Source: Micavibrio sp. UBA6212 (lineage in GTDB: Bacteria; Pseudomonadota; Alphaproteobacteria; Micavibrionales; Micavibrionaceae). Taken from it: a stretch of 64,000 nucleotides of DNA. Below the pieces are notes generated by a model. It was not told the DNA's origin and ran no database searches. It saw nothing but the letters and a program-made list of their open reading frames with translations. Below are positions 45,132 to 54,956 of the stretch, piece after piece. The stretch covers positions 192,116-256,115 of the forward strand of contig DISK01000010.1 in assembly GCA_002421905.1 (NCBI GenBank), read 5' to 3'. Positions within the stretch are counted from its first letter, which is position 1. Each line of letters opens with the position of its first letter. The position numbers and the translations under genes were made by a program.

Positions 45132-45986
45132 CTACATTCCGCCATAACCGGAAACCATTTGGCTCAACTGATACAGTTTCTCGCTGCGGATGGAGGCAAT
45201 TTGAACCCGCTGGGCAACCAACTCGACACCTTCCTCTTCCCATGCAATATCACATGCAGGAAGGGTCAAATCACCCAGAGCCTGAGATCTGACAGATTCC
45301 AAAGCTTTCCTCCAATGATACAATCCTCTAATTTGATTAGACAACAAGTCCAGACTTCTTTCACAAAAGACTAGATTTTTATTGGCAACATCCAAAGTAT
45401 GAAACTCAAACTCACTTGATAATCTTTCCTGCTCATCTGCTTCATACTTATCATTCAAATTAATAAGCAGACTCTCATCATCATCCAAATTTTCAGATTT
45501 ATATGCATACAAATCTGCATAGAAAGAATGCACTCTCGTTACATACTTCTCATGACTTTTTGAACTTTCATCTGCAAATATAGCGGCATTTTTCAATGCA
45601 GAATCGCTCAATGAAAACATAATGCTCACGTCCAAATCCTGCGAGTGAATATCTTGCCGTGCTTTATATATATCTCCTCCCAGAATGTCCCGTGCATAAA
45701 AGTTAAACATTTTATGCAATGAACGAACCCTTACCATTCCTGCCTGAGCCAGATCGCATTGAGCATCAATCAATTTATAGTACATTGAGCCACGTTCATT
45801 GGAGATCATGCGAGTTAAGTTATGAAATGGCTGAGATTTAAATTCAGAGTTAGGATATAGAAGACCTAAAAATTTCTCGGTTTTTTCTTCATCAAAACCA
45901 CTCGTCCGAGACAAATCAAACGCTTCCTTAAGAAACGCCAACCTTTCAATACATCTACTTAATGCTGGGATATTAGTTTGTTCCAT
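45132..45986 (-). CDS. Helical orphan protein upstream of lipA
   Basis: 284 residues, start ATG 45986 with GGAG 6 bases upstream (a TTG at 45998 gives a longer form). The sequence looks all helical and acidic, with coiled-coil-like stretches (ESLLINLNDKYEADEQERLSSE) and no signal peptide. I do not recognise it. It follows the two paralogous acidic proteins (46007, 46963) on the same strand with 20 bases between, so the three are probably one operon. It ends MVSGYGGM. Confidence 0.75.
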   Translation of the reverse strand: MEQTNIPALSRCIERLAFLKEAFDLSRTSGFDEEKTEKFLGLLYPNSEFKSQPFHNLTRMISNERGSMYYKLIDAQCDLAQAGMVRVRSLHKMFNFYARDILGGDIYKARQDIHSQDLDVSIMFSLSDSALKNAAIFADESSKSHEKYVTRVHSFYADLYAYKSENLDDDESLLINLNDKYEADEQERLSSEFEFHTLDVANKNLVFCERSLDLLSNQIRGLYHWRKALESVRSQALGDLTLPACDIAWEEEGVELVAQRVQIASIRSEKLYQLSQMVSGYGGM

Positions 45987-46006
45987 CACAATCTCCAAAC
46001 TTATTA

Positions 46007-46918
46007 CTATGGGTTCAATGGGTTATTATAAGCAATCTTAGCCAAAAGCTCTGATATAGACTTCCCATCGACCTGAACATGATCCAACTGCTCAGCTTCA
46101 AATGTATCCTCATTATGCTCTGCACGCTCATCAAACCGGCCTATGACATATGGGTAAGCATCTACTGACAGCCATTCCCGCGCCGAAAAAATAACAGGTG
46201 TCATGGCCAGAAATTCTTCATCAACGCCAATCGTACTGTTAAGGTGATTTTTATACTCTGTAACCTGATGCAGTATAAAAGATAGATGAGAAATTGCCAT
46301 TTGCGCTGGGTCATCAAGATGCTGAAGCAAAGATGGGTACGGCGTGTTGTCCCCCAACAAAGACAATTCATATCGGCTATGCTGTTCTTCAGAATCCTTC
46401 AGTTCAGCGAAAGCATTAAAATCGAGGCCAAAAATCTCGTTATTGCTCTTAAAAAGAGAGGCAAATGGATCGGGATCACCGACCAAAAACTCTGCGGAGT
46501 CCCTCACAAAACTATAAAGCGGCTGGACAAAATTTGCTTCCACCGCAGCTTCATGCCCCTCTGCCTCAAAAAGATAGTCCCGAAGTCCTTGAACAATAAA
46601 GGACAGGGAATCGTTATAGGCCGTCCAGAACTCCGGTTCATATCCGGAAAAATCAACTTCAAGAAAAATTCTTCCTTCTTCCAGTGGATCTTCAACAAGC
46701 TTGGCGCGTGGGTTACCATTAATCAACCCCGCATAACTTTCGCAAATCGAGACCAGAAGAGCCTTCCGCGCAACAGAAGGTTCCCTATCGCCATAGAAGA
46801 TTTCCGAACTGGACATCAAAGGAAATGACAGAGTCTTTGTATCATCATCAACAAATGGTTTTGCCAATTCATCAAACATACTGGCAATAGGCTTTGTTTT
46901 TTTATTCTGTTCGCTCAT
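46007..46918 (-). CDS. Acidic orphan protein, tandem paralog of the 46963 gene
   Basis: 303 residues, no known family, soluble and strongly acidic. The segment IFLEVDFSGYEPEFWTAY (about residues 87-104) followed by NDSLSFI pairs with ISCVVDLQGNTESFWETY and EDALDLL in the upstream gene, a V-D-x-x-G-x4-F-W-x-x-Y-x-D-x-L pattern that suggests common descent. ATG 46918 begins MSEQNKKTKPIASMFDELAKPF. The upstream gene ends 44 bases before. Confidence 0.75.
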   Translation of the reverse strand: MSEQNKKTKPIASMFDELAKPFVDDDTKTLSFPLMSSSEIFYGDREPSVARKALLVSICESYAGLINGNPRAKLVEDPLEEGRIFLEVDFSGYEPEFWTAYNDSLSFIVQGLRDYLFEAEGHEAAVEANFVQPLYSFVRDSAEFLVGDPDPFASLFKSNNEIFGLDFNAFAELKDSEEQHSRYELSLLGDNTPYPSLLQHLDDPAQMAISHLSFILHQVTEYKNHLNSTIGVDEEFLAMTPVIFSAREWLSVDAYPYVIGRFDERAEHNEDTFEAEQLDHVQVDGKSISELLAKIAYNNPLNP

Positions 46919-46962
46919 ATTTTACATTCCCTATTATAAAGCTTCTTTTCTTCAATTGACTT

Positions 46963-47940
46963 TTACTTACACTCTGGACTTGGCCCACTCAACATTTTCT
47001 GGATCGCTTCATCTGCGATCTGTTTACTTGCGCGATCAGATGCGCGATCTGAATAGCCCTGTAGAACACTAAGTCCTTTTAACCCATCATTTTTTAACCA
47101 CCAGAAGTAATCCATTAAATCACCGAGATCTGCTGTGTAGCCTATGGTATTTTCAACGTTTTTCTTTTGATACTGATGATATTCAATGGCCTCTCCGACA
47201 GCAAATGTTACAAGAGCATGAGCCATAACTTCAGGTTCAACGCAAGAGTCCATAACTGGAAGAAAAGCACCTGACATCAATCTTTGATAATAAAATCCGA
47301 TACCACCCAATGGGGCAGTCACATCAAAATATTTGTCCCGTTCCACAGACCATTTGCCCTGCAAACCTCCATTATCATTGTACATTTCGACTTCAAACAT
47401 GGCATCAAAGGGATTTGTTATCCTTTTTAGGACATCGATCAAATCAAGAATATATTTCGCAGATGGATCTCGCTCAGGATCTCCATAATAACGAATATGA
47501 TTTTCAGATTGCTCATTTCTCAATCTTTCGTGATCATCTAGGTCATCATCTTCGAAACTGATTTCTGGATCATCAAGAGGGCCTGAACTTTGCATCCGGC
47601 GATCATATTGAATCCAGAATTCATTAATATTATCCCTTAATAAGTCTAAAGCATCCTCATATGTTTCCCAGAAAGATTCAGTGTTACCCTGCAAATCAAC
47701 AACACAACTGATAGCCGCCTCATTCTCTATATGCGATAACAAAGATGCTCCGGGAATTTGTTCGGTATAAAATTCATATTGTCTATAAATTGCTTCTGCC
47801 TGAATCTCCTCAACAGGACTACGTCCCTCTGGGACAGGAAAAATGACTGGAAACATGACCTGACGATCTTGGCTTTCCACAGCGCGGATAAAATCAGTCC
47901 CCGGAGTGGGTATTGATGAAAAAGATGGGCCATCAGACAT
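46963..47940 (-). CDS. Acidic orphan protein, first of a tandem paralogous pair
   Basis: 325 residues, no known family, no signal peptide. Shares a VD-G-FW-Y-D-L segment (about residues 77-103) with the next gene. The middle is very acidic (DDPEISFEDDDLDDHERLRNE) and the C-terminal half contains many aromatic residues (YYQRLM, YHQYQKK, YFWWLK). ATG 47940 starts MSDGPSFSSIPTP. It lies 54 bases downstream of the membrane-anchored protein gene. Confidence 0.75.
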   Translation of the reverse strand: MSDGPSFSSIPTPGTDFIRAVESQDRQVMFPVIFPVPEGRSPVEEIQAEAIYRQYEFYTEQIPGASLLSHIENEAAISCVVDLQGNTESFWETYEDALDLLRDNINEFWIQYDRRMQSSGPLDDPEISFEDDDLDDHERLRNEQSENHIRYYGDPERDPSAKYILDLIDVLKRITNPFDAMFEVEMYNDNGGLQGKWSVERDKYFDVTAPLGGIGFYYQRLMSGAFLPVMDSCVEPEVMAHALVTFAVGEAIEYHQYQKKNVENTIGYTADLGDLMDYFWWLKNDGLKGLSVLQGYSDRASDRASKQIADEAIQKMLSGPSPECK

Positions 47941-47994
47941 ATATGCTACCTGTTCAATGTAAAATCATATCAACTCTGGCAATCTAACAAATTT

Positions 47995-48447
47995 CTAACG
48001 CTTACTGGCTTGCGCGTTAAAATATTCGACATTGCTCTTATATCCGTGAATTTTTGGATCAAGTCGGAAGAATGTCCGGATCTGCCCCTTGTAACTCACA
48101 ACAGCAAACCAATTTTTTGACGGATTGTAAAAAACTTCATCTCCATCCTGCTGACGTACCGTCAAAGTCCCCTCAGGAGGATCTCTCACAAAATCATTGG
48201 CTGCCTGAACATAGACTTTTTCGTTATGAAAATCAAATTCTTTTCCATGTTTCTCAAAATGATACTGCGCATTCTCCTCCGAGCTCATATCCCGTGTCGA
48301 AGACCACTCCAAAACCACCTGTTTTGGGAGGACGACCGCAGGATCTCTGCTCTTCTCAAGCCAGAATGACCCCGCCATCAAAAGCAAAAAGATCAGGAGT
48401 GCGGCAACACCCCTGACCTTCACTTTATCTCTCTTGGAAAGAGTCAT
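47995..48447 (-). CDS. Membrane-anchored protein with polymorphic-toxin-like C-terminal domain
   Basis: 150 residues from ATG 48447, preceded by AGGAG; a longer frame lacks a good site. KVRGVAALLIFLLLMAGSFWLE (about 10-31) is a signal anchor, so the rest should face the periplasm. Residues 60-150 (YHFEKHGKEFDFHNEK, then DPPEGTLTVRQQDGDEVFYN, FAVVSYKGQIRTFFRLDP, HGYKSNVEYFNAQ) resemble from memory the end domains of some RHS/CDI polymorphic toxins, which have HxxKHGxEF and a GxxRTxFxPDP segment. A toxin role is not shown; there is no clear immunity gene. It follows lpd by 10 bases. Confidence 0.65.
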   Translation of the reverse strand: MTLSKRDKVKVRGVAALLIFLLLMAGSFWLEKSRDPAVVLPKQVVLEWSSTRDMSSEENAQYHFEKHGKEFDFHNEKVYVQAANDFVRDPPEGTLTVRQQDGDEVFYNPSKNWFAVVSYKGQIRTFFRLDPKIHGYKSNVEYFNAQASKR

Positions 48448-48457
48448 CCCTGCTCCT

Positions 48458-49861
48458 CTAGAAATGTACAGCCTTACCGTAGGCCGACAATACGGACTCA
48501 TGCATCATCTCGGACAATGTCGGATGCGGGAAGACGGTATGCATCAACTCGGCTTCGGTTGTCTCAAGTGTCATGCCGATCGCAAACCCTTGAATCATTT
48601 CCGTTACTTCTGCACCAATCATATGGGCGCCGAGTAACGCCCCTGTTTTTGCATCAAAAATAGTTTTAACCAGACCTTCGGGTTCACCCAAAGCAATCGC
48701 CTTGCCATTCCCGACAAAGGGGAAACGCCCGACTTTAACATCGTGACCAGCTTCTTTGGCTTTAACTTCAGTTAAACCAATAGACGCGACTTGCGGATGG
48801 GCATAAGTACACCCCGGAATTTCGTTTTTCTTGAGAGGATGAACGTCTTTCAATCCTGCAATCTTCTCGATACAAATAATTCCCTCGTGAGAGGCTTTAT
48901 GAGCCAACCACGGCGCACCGGCCACATCACCAATTGCGTAAACGCCTGACTCGTCCGTTTCGGAATAGGGCCCCGTAACAATGTGACCGCGATCTGTCTT
49001 AACCTTGGTTTTATCCAAACCGATATCCTCGATATTGGCAACAATACCAACAGCCGAGATCACACGATCAACAGTAATTTTCTCAACCTTGCCACCGACA
49101 TCAACATGGCAAACAACATTGTCTTTACCTTTTTCAAGCTTGGTTACTTTTGCGCCAGTCATAATTTTCATGCCCTGCTTTTCAAAAGATTTGCGTGCCA
49201 GATCAGAAATCTCCTCGTCTTCAACAGGCATAATACGGTCCATCAACTCAACGACAGTAACCTCTGCACCCAAAGTCCGATAGAAAGACGCAAATTCAAT
49301 TCCAATTGCCCCGGATCCGACAACTAGCAAAGATTTAGGCATCATGTCAGGAACCATTGCTTCACGATATGTCCAAACCAGCTTCCCGTCAGGCTCCAAA
49401 CCAGGAAGGACACGCGCACGCGCACCGGTTGCCACAATAATATGCTTACCTATCAAAACATCCTTTGCCTTGTCTTTGGTCATCTCGATCTCGATCTGAC
49501 CTTTGCCTTTCAAGCGCCCATAGGCATCAAAAACAGTGACTTTGTTTTTCTTGAGCAAATGGCCTATCCCTCCAGACAATTGTTTGGAGACTCCGCGAGA
49601 CCGTTCGACAATTTTTTTCAAATCAAAAGATGGCTTCTCACAAGACAAACCAAACGCATCTGCATGATTCATTAAATGAAACACTTCTGCAGAACGTAGT
49701 AAGGCCTTGGTTGGAATACATCCCCAGTTGAGGCAAATCCCACCCAGATGATTGGCTTCAACCACTGCAGTTTTCATTCCCAACTGCGCTGCACGGATCG
49801 CCGCCACATAACCACCGGGGCCACCACCAATAACAATCACGTCAAATATTTTATCACTCAC
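48458..49861 (-). CDS. lpdA: Dihydrolipoamide dehydrogenase (E3)
   Basis: 467 residues from GTG 49861 with AGGAG upstream; an upstream TTG is less likely. FAD motif IGGGPGGYVAAIRAAQLG, redox disulfide GGICLNWGCIPTK, NAD motif GSGAIGIEFASFYRTLGAEV and the C-terminal HTVFPHPTLSE (catalytic His) are present. It reoxidises dihydrolipoamide of the 2-oxoacid dehydrogenase complexes. It belongs to the pdhA-pdhB-pdhC operon, with two small genes between pdhC and it. Confidence 0.97.
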   Translation of the reverse strand: MSDKIFDVIVIGGGPGGYVAAIRAAQLGMKTAVVEANHLGGICLNWGCIPTKALLRSAEVFHLMNHADAFGLSCEKPSFDLKKIVERSRGVSKQLSGGIGHLLKKNKVTVFDAYGRLKGKGQIEIEMTKDKAKDVLIGKHIIVATGARARVLPGLEPDGKLVWTYREAMVPDMMPKSLLVVGSGAIGIEFASFYRTLGAEVTVVELMDRIMPVEDEEISDLARKSFEKQGMKIMTGAKVTKLEKGKDNVVCHVDVGGKVEKITVDRVISAVGIVANIEDIGLDKTKVKTDRGHIVTGPYSETDESGVYAIGDVAGAPWLAHKASHEGIICIEKIAGLKDVHPLKKNEIPGCTYAHPQVASIGLTEVKAKEAGHDVKVGRFPFVGNGKAIALGEPEGLVKTIFDAKTGALLGAHMIGAEVTEMIQGFAIGMTLETTEAELMHTVFPHPTLSEMMHESVLSAYGKAVHF

Positions 49862-49912
49862 TTGAAAATCTCCTGACCACCGCAAAATGGGTGGTTCATA
49901 TCTTGATAAAAA

Positions 49913-50182
49913 TTAAAAGGCTAACTGGAATTCTTTGTAATATTTTTTTGAAGCGGCGATAGCATTCGCAGCCGGCCAATCATTTGCAGTATATGGCTTC
50001 TCGCACATCTCGCGCCAAACTGCAGACAAAGCGGCTTCCGTCTGCGTTCCGATCATATTTAACATTGAATCTCTGATTTCGACCACACGACCAGCCGCCT
50101 CTTCTCCGAAAAGCTCGACCAGATATTCATTACGATAAAAATCATCCTGACCAATCTGCACAGGAACAAACTCTTTTAACAT
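49913..50182 (-). CDS. Small orphan protein in the PDH operon (second of a paralogous pair)
   Basis: 89 residues from ATG 50182, with AGGTGAG upstream. QDDFYRNEYLVELFGEEAAGRV parallels QDQLYSDDFLLQAFGEAVQGRI in the gene at 50214, a shared D-x-x-Y-x3-(Y/F)-L-x3-FGE-x3-GR pattern, so the two are paralogs. It looks helical, soluble, without a known domain. It lies 51 bases before lpdA. Association with the pyruvate dehydrogenase complex is suggested only by position. Confidence 0.75.
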   Translation of the reverse strand: MLKEFVPVQIGQDDFYRNEYLVELFGEEAAGRVVEIRDSMLNMIGTQTEAALSAVWREMCEKPYTANDWPAANAIAASKKYYKEFQLAF

Positions 50183-50213
50183 ACTCACCTCTATGAAATT
50201 TAGATTAACAACT

Positions 50214-50513
50214 CTATATATAAACACCGGCAACATCTTGGCCTACAGCCTTAATATATTGATCTACATTCTCATCACTTTCAGCCAAATCCTGAACTCT
50301 TTTGCGTCCTGTATCACGATCAAACTTGCAACAGAAGACTTCCCAAATTCCCTTCAAGCTCTCGGCATCATTTTCGCATACGCTGACAACATATTCCCGT
50401 GCCTTAGTAATACGCCCCTGCACAGCTTCACCAAAAGCCTGAAGCAAGAAATCATCCGAGTAAAGCTGATCCTGCGTAAGGTTGGCGAGATCGACTTTTT
50501 GTTGAGAAGACAT
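50214..50513 (-). CDS. Small orphan protein in the PDH operon (first of a paralogous pair)
   Basis: 99 residues, ATG 50513, 18 bases after the pdhC stop, with AGAAAA purines before it. It shares the FGE-x3-GR segment with its neighbour (49913). It has three Cys (VCENDAESLKGIWEVFCC). No known family, no signal peptide. The pair occupies the place where other alphaproteobacteria join pdhC and lpd directly or with a short unrelated gene. Confidence 0.75.
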   Translation of the reverse strand: MSSQQKVDLANLTQDQLYSDDFLLQAFGEAVQGRITKAREYVVSVCENDAESLKGIWEVFCCKFDRDTGRKRVQDLAESDENVDQYIKAVGQDVAGVYI

Positions 50514-50531
50514 GTTTTTCTCTTTTCTGCG

Positions 50532-51803
50532 TTATGCCAGCATCAATACTGGGTTTTCTATAAACCGCTTGAAGTGTTGCATGAACTCGGCACCAACAGC
50601 ACCATCAACAGACCTGTGATCGGTTGAAAGCGTAACCGTCATCACAGTACGGACAACCATCTGGCCGTTCTCGACAACAACACGTTCTTCACCGGCGCCA
50701 ACTGCCATAATACAGCTTTGCGGTGGATTGACGATCGCTTGGAAATTCTTCACACCAAACATCCCCAGATTGGAAATCGAGAACGATCCCCCTTGGAATT
50801 CTGTTGGCTTCAACTTTCCTTCCTTGGCACGTTTGGCAAGATCCTTCATCTCGTTGGATATTTCGCGCAGTGATTTGGTTTCTGCCGCTTTGATAATCGG
50901 TGTAATCAATCCATTGGGGGTTGCAACAGCAACCGAAATATCTGCGTGTTTATATTGAATAACAGCATCATCCGTCCATGATGTATTTGCTGCAGGATAG
51001 GCTTTAAGCGCCATCGCATTGGCCTTGATGATAAAGTCATTCACGGAAAGTTTGAAGGCACCATCGGCAGCATTGTTAATCTCGGCGCGCGCCTTAAGCA
51101 AATTATCCAGAACACAATCTACAGAGAGATAGAAATGCGGGATAACCTGTTTGGCTTCGGTTAAACGACGCGCGGTCACTTTTTTGATGTTATTGTTTGG
51201 AATAGCTTCATATTCCATGCCCAGCATATCGGCCAACTGTCTGGCGTCAGGCCCTGATGAAACAGGAGCAGATGAAGACACAGCAGCCTTAGGAGCAACA
51301 GCACCAGCTTTAGAACTTTCGACATCCGCCTTCACGATACGACCATGAGGGCCAGTTCCCTGCACAGATTTCAAATCAATGCCTTTTTGCTCCGCTACAC
51401 GACGAGCCAAAGGCGATGCAAACACACGATCACCCTTTGCCTGAGACGTTGCCGCAGGCGCCACAGAGGGAGTCGCAGGCGTTGAAGATACTGCCGCCGC
51501 AGGCGCAACAGGTGGATTGGTATTAGCAGCTTCACCCAACTTAATTGCAGAAGCATCTTCTCCATCTTCCAACAAAACGGCAATCGGCGTATTCACCGCA
51601 ACACCAGCCGTCCCAGAGGAAACCAGAATCCTGCCTAGTTTACCTTCATCAACGGCTTCAACCTCCATCGTTGCCTTATCTGTTTCAATTTCGGCAATAA
51701 CTTCACCAGCCTTAATTTCATCACCTTCATTTTTTAACCACTTGGACAACGTCCCTTCGGTCATGGTGGGTGATAAAGCTGGCATTAAAATATTAACTGG
51801 CAT
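50532..51803 (-). CDS. pdhC: Pyruvate dehydrogenase E2, dihydrolipoamide acetyltransferase
   Basis: 423 residues. Lipoyl domain (1-80, Lys43 in ETDKATME), an Ala/Pro/Ser linker, the peripheral subunit-binding domain (about 128-165, [17 protein letters not shown] and GTGPHGRI), a second linker, and the catalytic core (about 195-423) ending in [15 protein letters not shown], the His-Asp acetyltransferase site. It takes acetyl from the lipoyl arm to CoA. Typical of alphaproteobacteria it has a single lipoyl domain. Confidence 0.97.
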   Translation of the reverse strand: MPVNILMPALSPTMTEGTLSKWLKNEGDEIKAGEVIAEIETDKATMEVEAVDEGKLGRILVSSGTAGVAVNTPIAVLLEDGEDASAIKLGEAANTNPPVAPAAAVSSTPATPSVAPAATSQAKGDRVFASPLARRVAEQKGIDLKSVQGTGPHGRIVKADVESSKAGAVAPKAAVSSSAPVSSGPDARQLADMLGMEYEAIPNNNIKKVTARRLTEAKQVIPHFYLSVDCVLDNLLKARAEINNAADGAFKLSVNDFIIKANAMALKAYPAANTSWTDDAVIQYKHADISVAVATPNGLITPIIKAAETKSLREISNEMKDLAKRAKEGKLKPTEFQGGSFSISNLGMFGVKNFQAIVNPPQSCIMAVGAGEERVVVENGQMVVRTVMTVTLSTDHRSVDGAVGAEFMQHFKRFIENPVLMLA

Positions 51804-51815
51804 TTTGAGAACCTC

Positions 51816-53240
51816 TTATCTGTAACAAACTTTTTTGGCGGCATGAACAATCTCATCAACCTGCGGCACAGACAATGTCTCCAGATTGGTTGCATAAGGC
51901 GTTGGGACATCGGCTGCACAAACGCGGACGACAGGTGCATCCAGATAATCGAACGCATGTTCATTCACCATGGCACAAATTTCTGCACCAATACCGGCGA
52001 ATGGCCAGCCTTCTTCAACTGAGACAATCCGGTTGGTTTTCTTGACACTTTCAAGAATGGTATAACGGTCAATCGGACGAATAGTGCGCAGGTTAATAAC
52101 CTCGGCACTAATGCCTTGTTCTTCCAGCTTTTTGGCCGCTTCCATACATTTTCCAACCATGATCGAGAAAGACACCAAGGTGACATCTGTTCCCTCGCGT
52201 TCAATTTTCGCGCGCCCCAAAGGAATAACATAGTCCTCAGACACAGGCGTCTCGAATATCTGACCATACATCAATTCATGTTCCAGAAAGATAACAGGGT
52301 TAGGATCACGAATAGCAGCCTTCAAAAGACCTTTGGCATCCGCACCCGACCAAGGTGCCACAACTTTCAAACCCGGAACATGCGCATACCATGACGCATA
52401 ACAACCCGAATGCTGCGCACCGACTTTACCGGGCGCACCGTTTTGACCACGGAACACGACCGGACAACCAAGTTTTCCACCAGCCATATATAATGTCTTG
52501 GCCGCAGAGTTGATGATCTGATCCATCGCCTGCATTCCGAAATCCCAGCTCATAAATTCGATAATCGGACGAAGGCCGTTCATCGCAGCACCAACACCAA
52601 GTCCCGTAAACGCATGTTCGGTAATTGGACTGTCAATCACACGATCTGGGCCAAATTCATCGAGCATCCCTTGGGAAACCTTATACGCCCCGTTATATTC
52701 GGCAACTTCCTCACCCAACAAAAATACTGTTTCATCACGGCGCATTTCCTCGCTCATTGCCGCACGCAAAGCCTCACGCACTTGCATCGGTTCGGTCTTT
52801 TCAAGGAAATGGGTTTCATCAAACGGGGGAGGCTCCACAACAACGCCTTGTGCATATAAAACATCACGATTCGCAATCGCCTTACCAGCTGGCTGAGACG
52901 CCACAGATGTCGTCATAATTTCACTTGAGACAGGAGCAGTATTCGGTACGCATGGAATATCGACCAAGGCAGCGGGAGCATCAGACACTTCACTCTCACC
53001 ATCTTCAAGCAACATCGCAATCGGTGTATTCACTGCCACACCCTGAGCACCCTCGGACACCAGAATTTTTCCCAAAATCCCTTCATCAACGGCTTCAACT
53101 TCCATAGTGGCTTTATCGGTTTCAATCTCGGCGATCACATCACCTGCTTTGACGACATCGCCTTCTTTTTTGAGCCAACGCGCCAAATTCCCTTCGGTCA
53201 TAGTCGGAGACAACGCAGGCATTAAAACTTGTACAGACAT
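51816..53240 (-). CDS. pdhB: Pyruvate dehydrogenase E1 beta subunit with lipoyl domain
   Basis: 474 residues. An N-terminal lipoyl domain (1-80, Lys43 in ETDKATME), nearly identical to that of the E2, is followed by a linker and the E1-beta transketolase-like domain (about 145-474) with [34 protein letters not shown] and [13 protein letters not shown]. Together with PdhA it decarboxylates pyruvate with thiamine diphosphate. The extra lipoyl domain is a known alphaproteobacterial feature. It ends 12 bases before pdhC. Confidence 0.97.
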   Translation of the reverse strand: MSVQVLMPALSPTMTEGNLARWLKKEGDVVKAGDVIAEIETDKATMEVEAVDEGILGKILVSEGAQGVAVNTPIAMLLEDGESEVSDAPAALVDIPCVPNTAPVSSEIMTTSVASQPAGKAIANRDVLYAQGVVVEPPPFDETHFLEKTEPMQVREALRAAMSEEMRRDETVFLLGEEVAEYNGAYKVSQGMLDEFGPDRVIDSPITEHAFTGLGVGAAMNGLRPIIEFMSWDFGMQAMDQIINSAAKTLYMAGGKLGCPVVFRGQNGAPGKVGAQHSGCYASWYAHVPGLKVVAPWSGADAKGLLKAAIRDPNPVIFLEHELMYGQIFETPVSEDYVIPLGRAKIEREGTDVTLVSFSIMVGKCMEAAKKLEEQGISAEVINLRTIRPIDRYTILESVKKTNRIVSVEEGWPFAGIGAEICAMVNEHAFDYLDAPVVRVCAADVPTPYATNLETLSVPQVDEIVHAAKKVCYR

Positions 53241-53262
53241 TTATAAATTTCCTTCTATAAAA

Positions 53263-54330
53263 CTATTCTTCAACCGGAACCAGAACATCAGTCCACAAAT
53301 CGGAGTCATCCGGCAATGGAGAGGCTTGCGCAAAATCAGCAGCTTCCTTGACGACATCTTTGATTTCTTTGTCGATTGGCTTCAGATCTTCTTCCGTTAC
53401 GCCATATTCAGCTTCGAGAAGTTTCTTAACATGCTCAATCGGATCGCGGTGCTTGTACCCTTCCACCTCATCTTTGGTGCGATATTTCTGAGGGTCAGAC
53501 ATAGAGTGCCCACGGTAACGATAAGTTACGATCTCCAGAATATACGGGCCATTACCGGAACGTATATCATCCATCGCACGGCTGGCAGCTTCACGAACGG
53601 CAAGAATATCCATCCCGTCAACTTTCTCACCCTTAATTCCAAATCCTTCACCACGACGATAAAATTCACCTGCGGCATGGCGTGGTACAGAGGTGCCCAT
53701 ACTGTATTGGTTGTTCTCGATAATAAAAAGAGCCGGCAACTTCCACAACGCGGCCATATTATAACTTTCGGCGACCTGCCCTTGGTTGGCGGCACCATCC
53801 CCCATATAAACAACACTAACCCCGCCATCATTTTTATATTTGTGCGAGAATGCTAAACCAAGGCCAATAGATACTTGTGCACCAACGATGCCGTGACCAC
53901 CAAAGAAACCGTTCTCGATTGAGAACATGTGCATTGACCCACCTTTACCGCGAGAGCATCCTCCCGCACGTCCTGTAAGCTCTGCCATCACTTCATTGGC
54001 ACCAATGCCACTGACCAACATATGTCCATGATTGCGATACGCTGTGACTGCTGTATCCAGTCCCTTTTTCATCACCGATTGAAGACCGGTTACAACGGCT
54101 TCTTCACCAATATAGAGGTGGCAAAAACCACCGATCAAACCCATGCCATAAAGCTGACCCGCCTTTTCTTCAAAGCGTCGTATTAACAACATATCACGGT
54201 AGAATTTCTTGAGCTCGTCTTCAGTTGGCAGTTTTGCGCTGTTGGACAAATCGGCTGGCGCAGGCACAGCTTTCAAATTTGCTTTTTTCATTTGATCCTT
54301 CTTTTGGCCCTTTTCGGATTTCGATGACAC
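53263..54330 (-). CDS. pdhA: Pyruvate dehydrogenase E1 alpha subunit
   Basis: 355 residues. The thiamine diphosphate motif is GDGAANQGQVAESYNMAALWKLPALFIIENN (GDG to NN), with the substrate site GGFCHLYIGEEA and phosphorylation-loop-like YRYRGHSMSDPQKYR. The start is GTG 54330 with GAGGTTA just upstream; ATG 54291 is an alternative that would remove the Lys-rich N-terminus. It is first in the PDH operon. Confidence 0.97.
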   Translation of the reverse strand: MSSKSEKGQKKDQMKKANLKAVPAPADLSNSAKLPTEDELKKFYRDMLLIRRFEEKAGQLYGMGLIGGFCHLYIGEEAVVTGLQSVMKKGLDTAVTAYRNHGHMLVSGIGANEVMAELTGRAGGCSRGKGGSMHMFSIENGFFGGHGIVGAQVSIGLGLAFSHKYKNDGGVSVVYMGDGAANQGQVAESYNMAALWKLPALFIIENNQYSMGTSVPRHAAGEFYRRGEGFGIKGEKVDGMDILAVREAASRAMDDIRSGNGPYILEIVTYRYRGHSMSDPQKYRTKDEVEGYKHRDPIEHVKKLLEAEYGVTEEDLKPIDKEIKDVVKEAADFAQASPLPDDSDLWTDVLVPVEE

Positions 54331-54392
54331 GGAATAACCTCACTTAACTTTTTTCAAGTGAACAGCTACACGATTTTCACATTCCAGCCAAG

Positions 54393-54414
54393 AAAAAACC
54401 GCGCAGTTGTGCGG
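54393..54414 (-). terminator. Possible terminator between ftsB and pdhA
   Basis: On the - strand a short stem CCGC/GCGG with an 8-base loop is followed by TTTTTT. The stem is short, so strength is doubtful. The PDH promoter should lie downstream of it, but no clear boxes stand out. Confidence 0.5.
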
Positions 54415-54505
54415 CGCAACATACTGAAAAGAAAGAGGAATCTTTTCAAGACAAAGGGCAAAAGCTCAAAAATAAACATGGAAAAGCACGACAAATAATT
54501 ATGTA

Positions 54506-54826
54506 TTATCTGGAATACAAAATATCCATCTCATCCTTCTGGCGGAAACCAAGGACAATTCTCGCCCGCTCTTCCAAAAGATCCTTATTAATCGAAGCAG
54601 GGCGTAACATAGCCACGCGGGTTTCAAGGGCCTCACGCTCTTCTCTCAATTTGTGATTTTCCACCTGCAAAGTCTGGATATTCTGTTGCAAAGCGAGATA
54701 GCGAATATAGCTTCTTTGACCTGCAACAAGATGATATGAAAAATAAAAACACAGCCCTATCCCCAGAATTGTCAGGAGATTCTTACGAACAAGATAACGA
54801 TGTTCAAGTAACTGCTTCATATACAT
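54506..54826 (-). CDS. ftsB: Cell-division protein FtsB (septum formation initiator)
   Basis: 106 residues. A short cytosolic start, one membrane helix (about 18-34, NLLTILGIGLCFYFSYHL), then a coiled coil (LQQNIQTLQVENHKLREEREALETRVAML) and DLLEERARIVLGFRQKDE, the FtsB/DivIC pattern. It bridges FtsL and FtsQ in the divisome. ATG 54826 or 54820 may be used. Its place near eno and pdhA is conserved in alphaproteobacteria. Confidence 0.92.
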   Translation of the reverse strand: MYMKQLLEHRYLVRKNLLTILGIGLCFYFSYHLVAGQRSYIRYLALQQNIQTLQVENHKLREEREALETRVAMLRPASINKDLLEERARIVLGFRQKDEMDILYSR

Positions 54827-54956
54827 AGAGAATCACAGACGACTCACCGCCGTCAAGCGAATTCACCCAAAAAAATTAGATTAAAAACAATAGGAGCCTA
54901 TTTCTCTGCATACTGAACTGATTCAGGAAGCTTGTAAACATAACCAGTTCAAAAAT

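Noticed and set aside
53107..53856. 249-codon + strand frame opposite pdhA and pdhB
   Set aside because: Antisense shadow of two certain genes.
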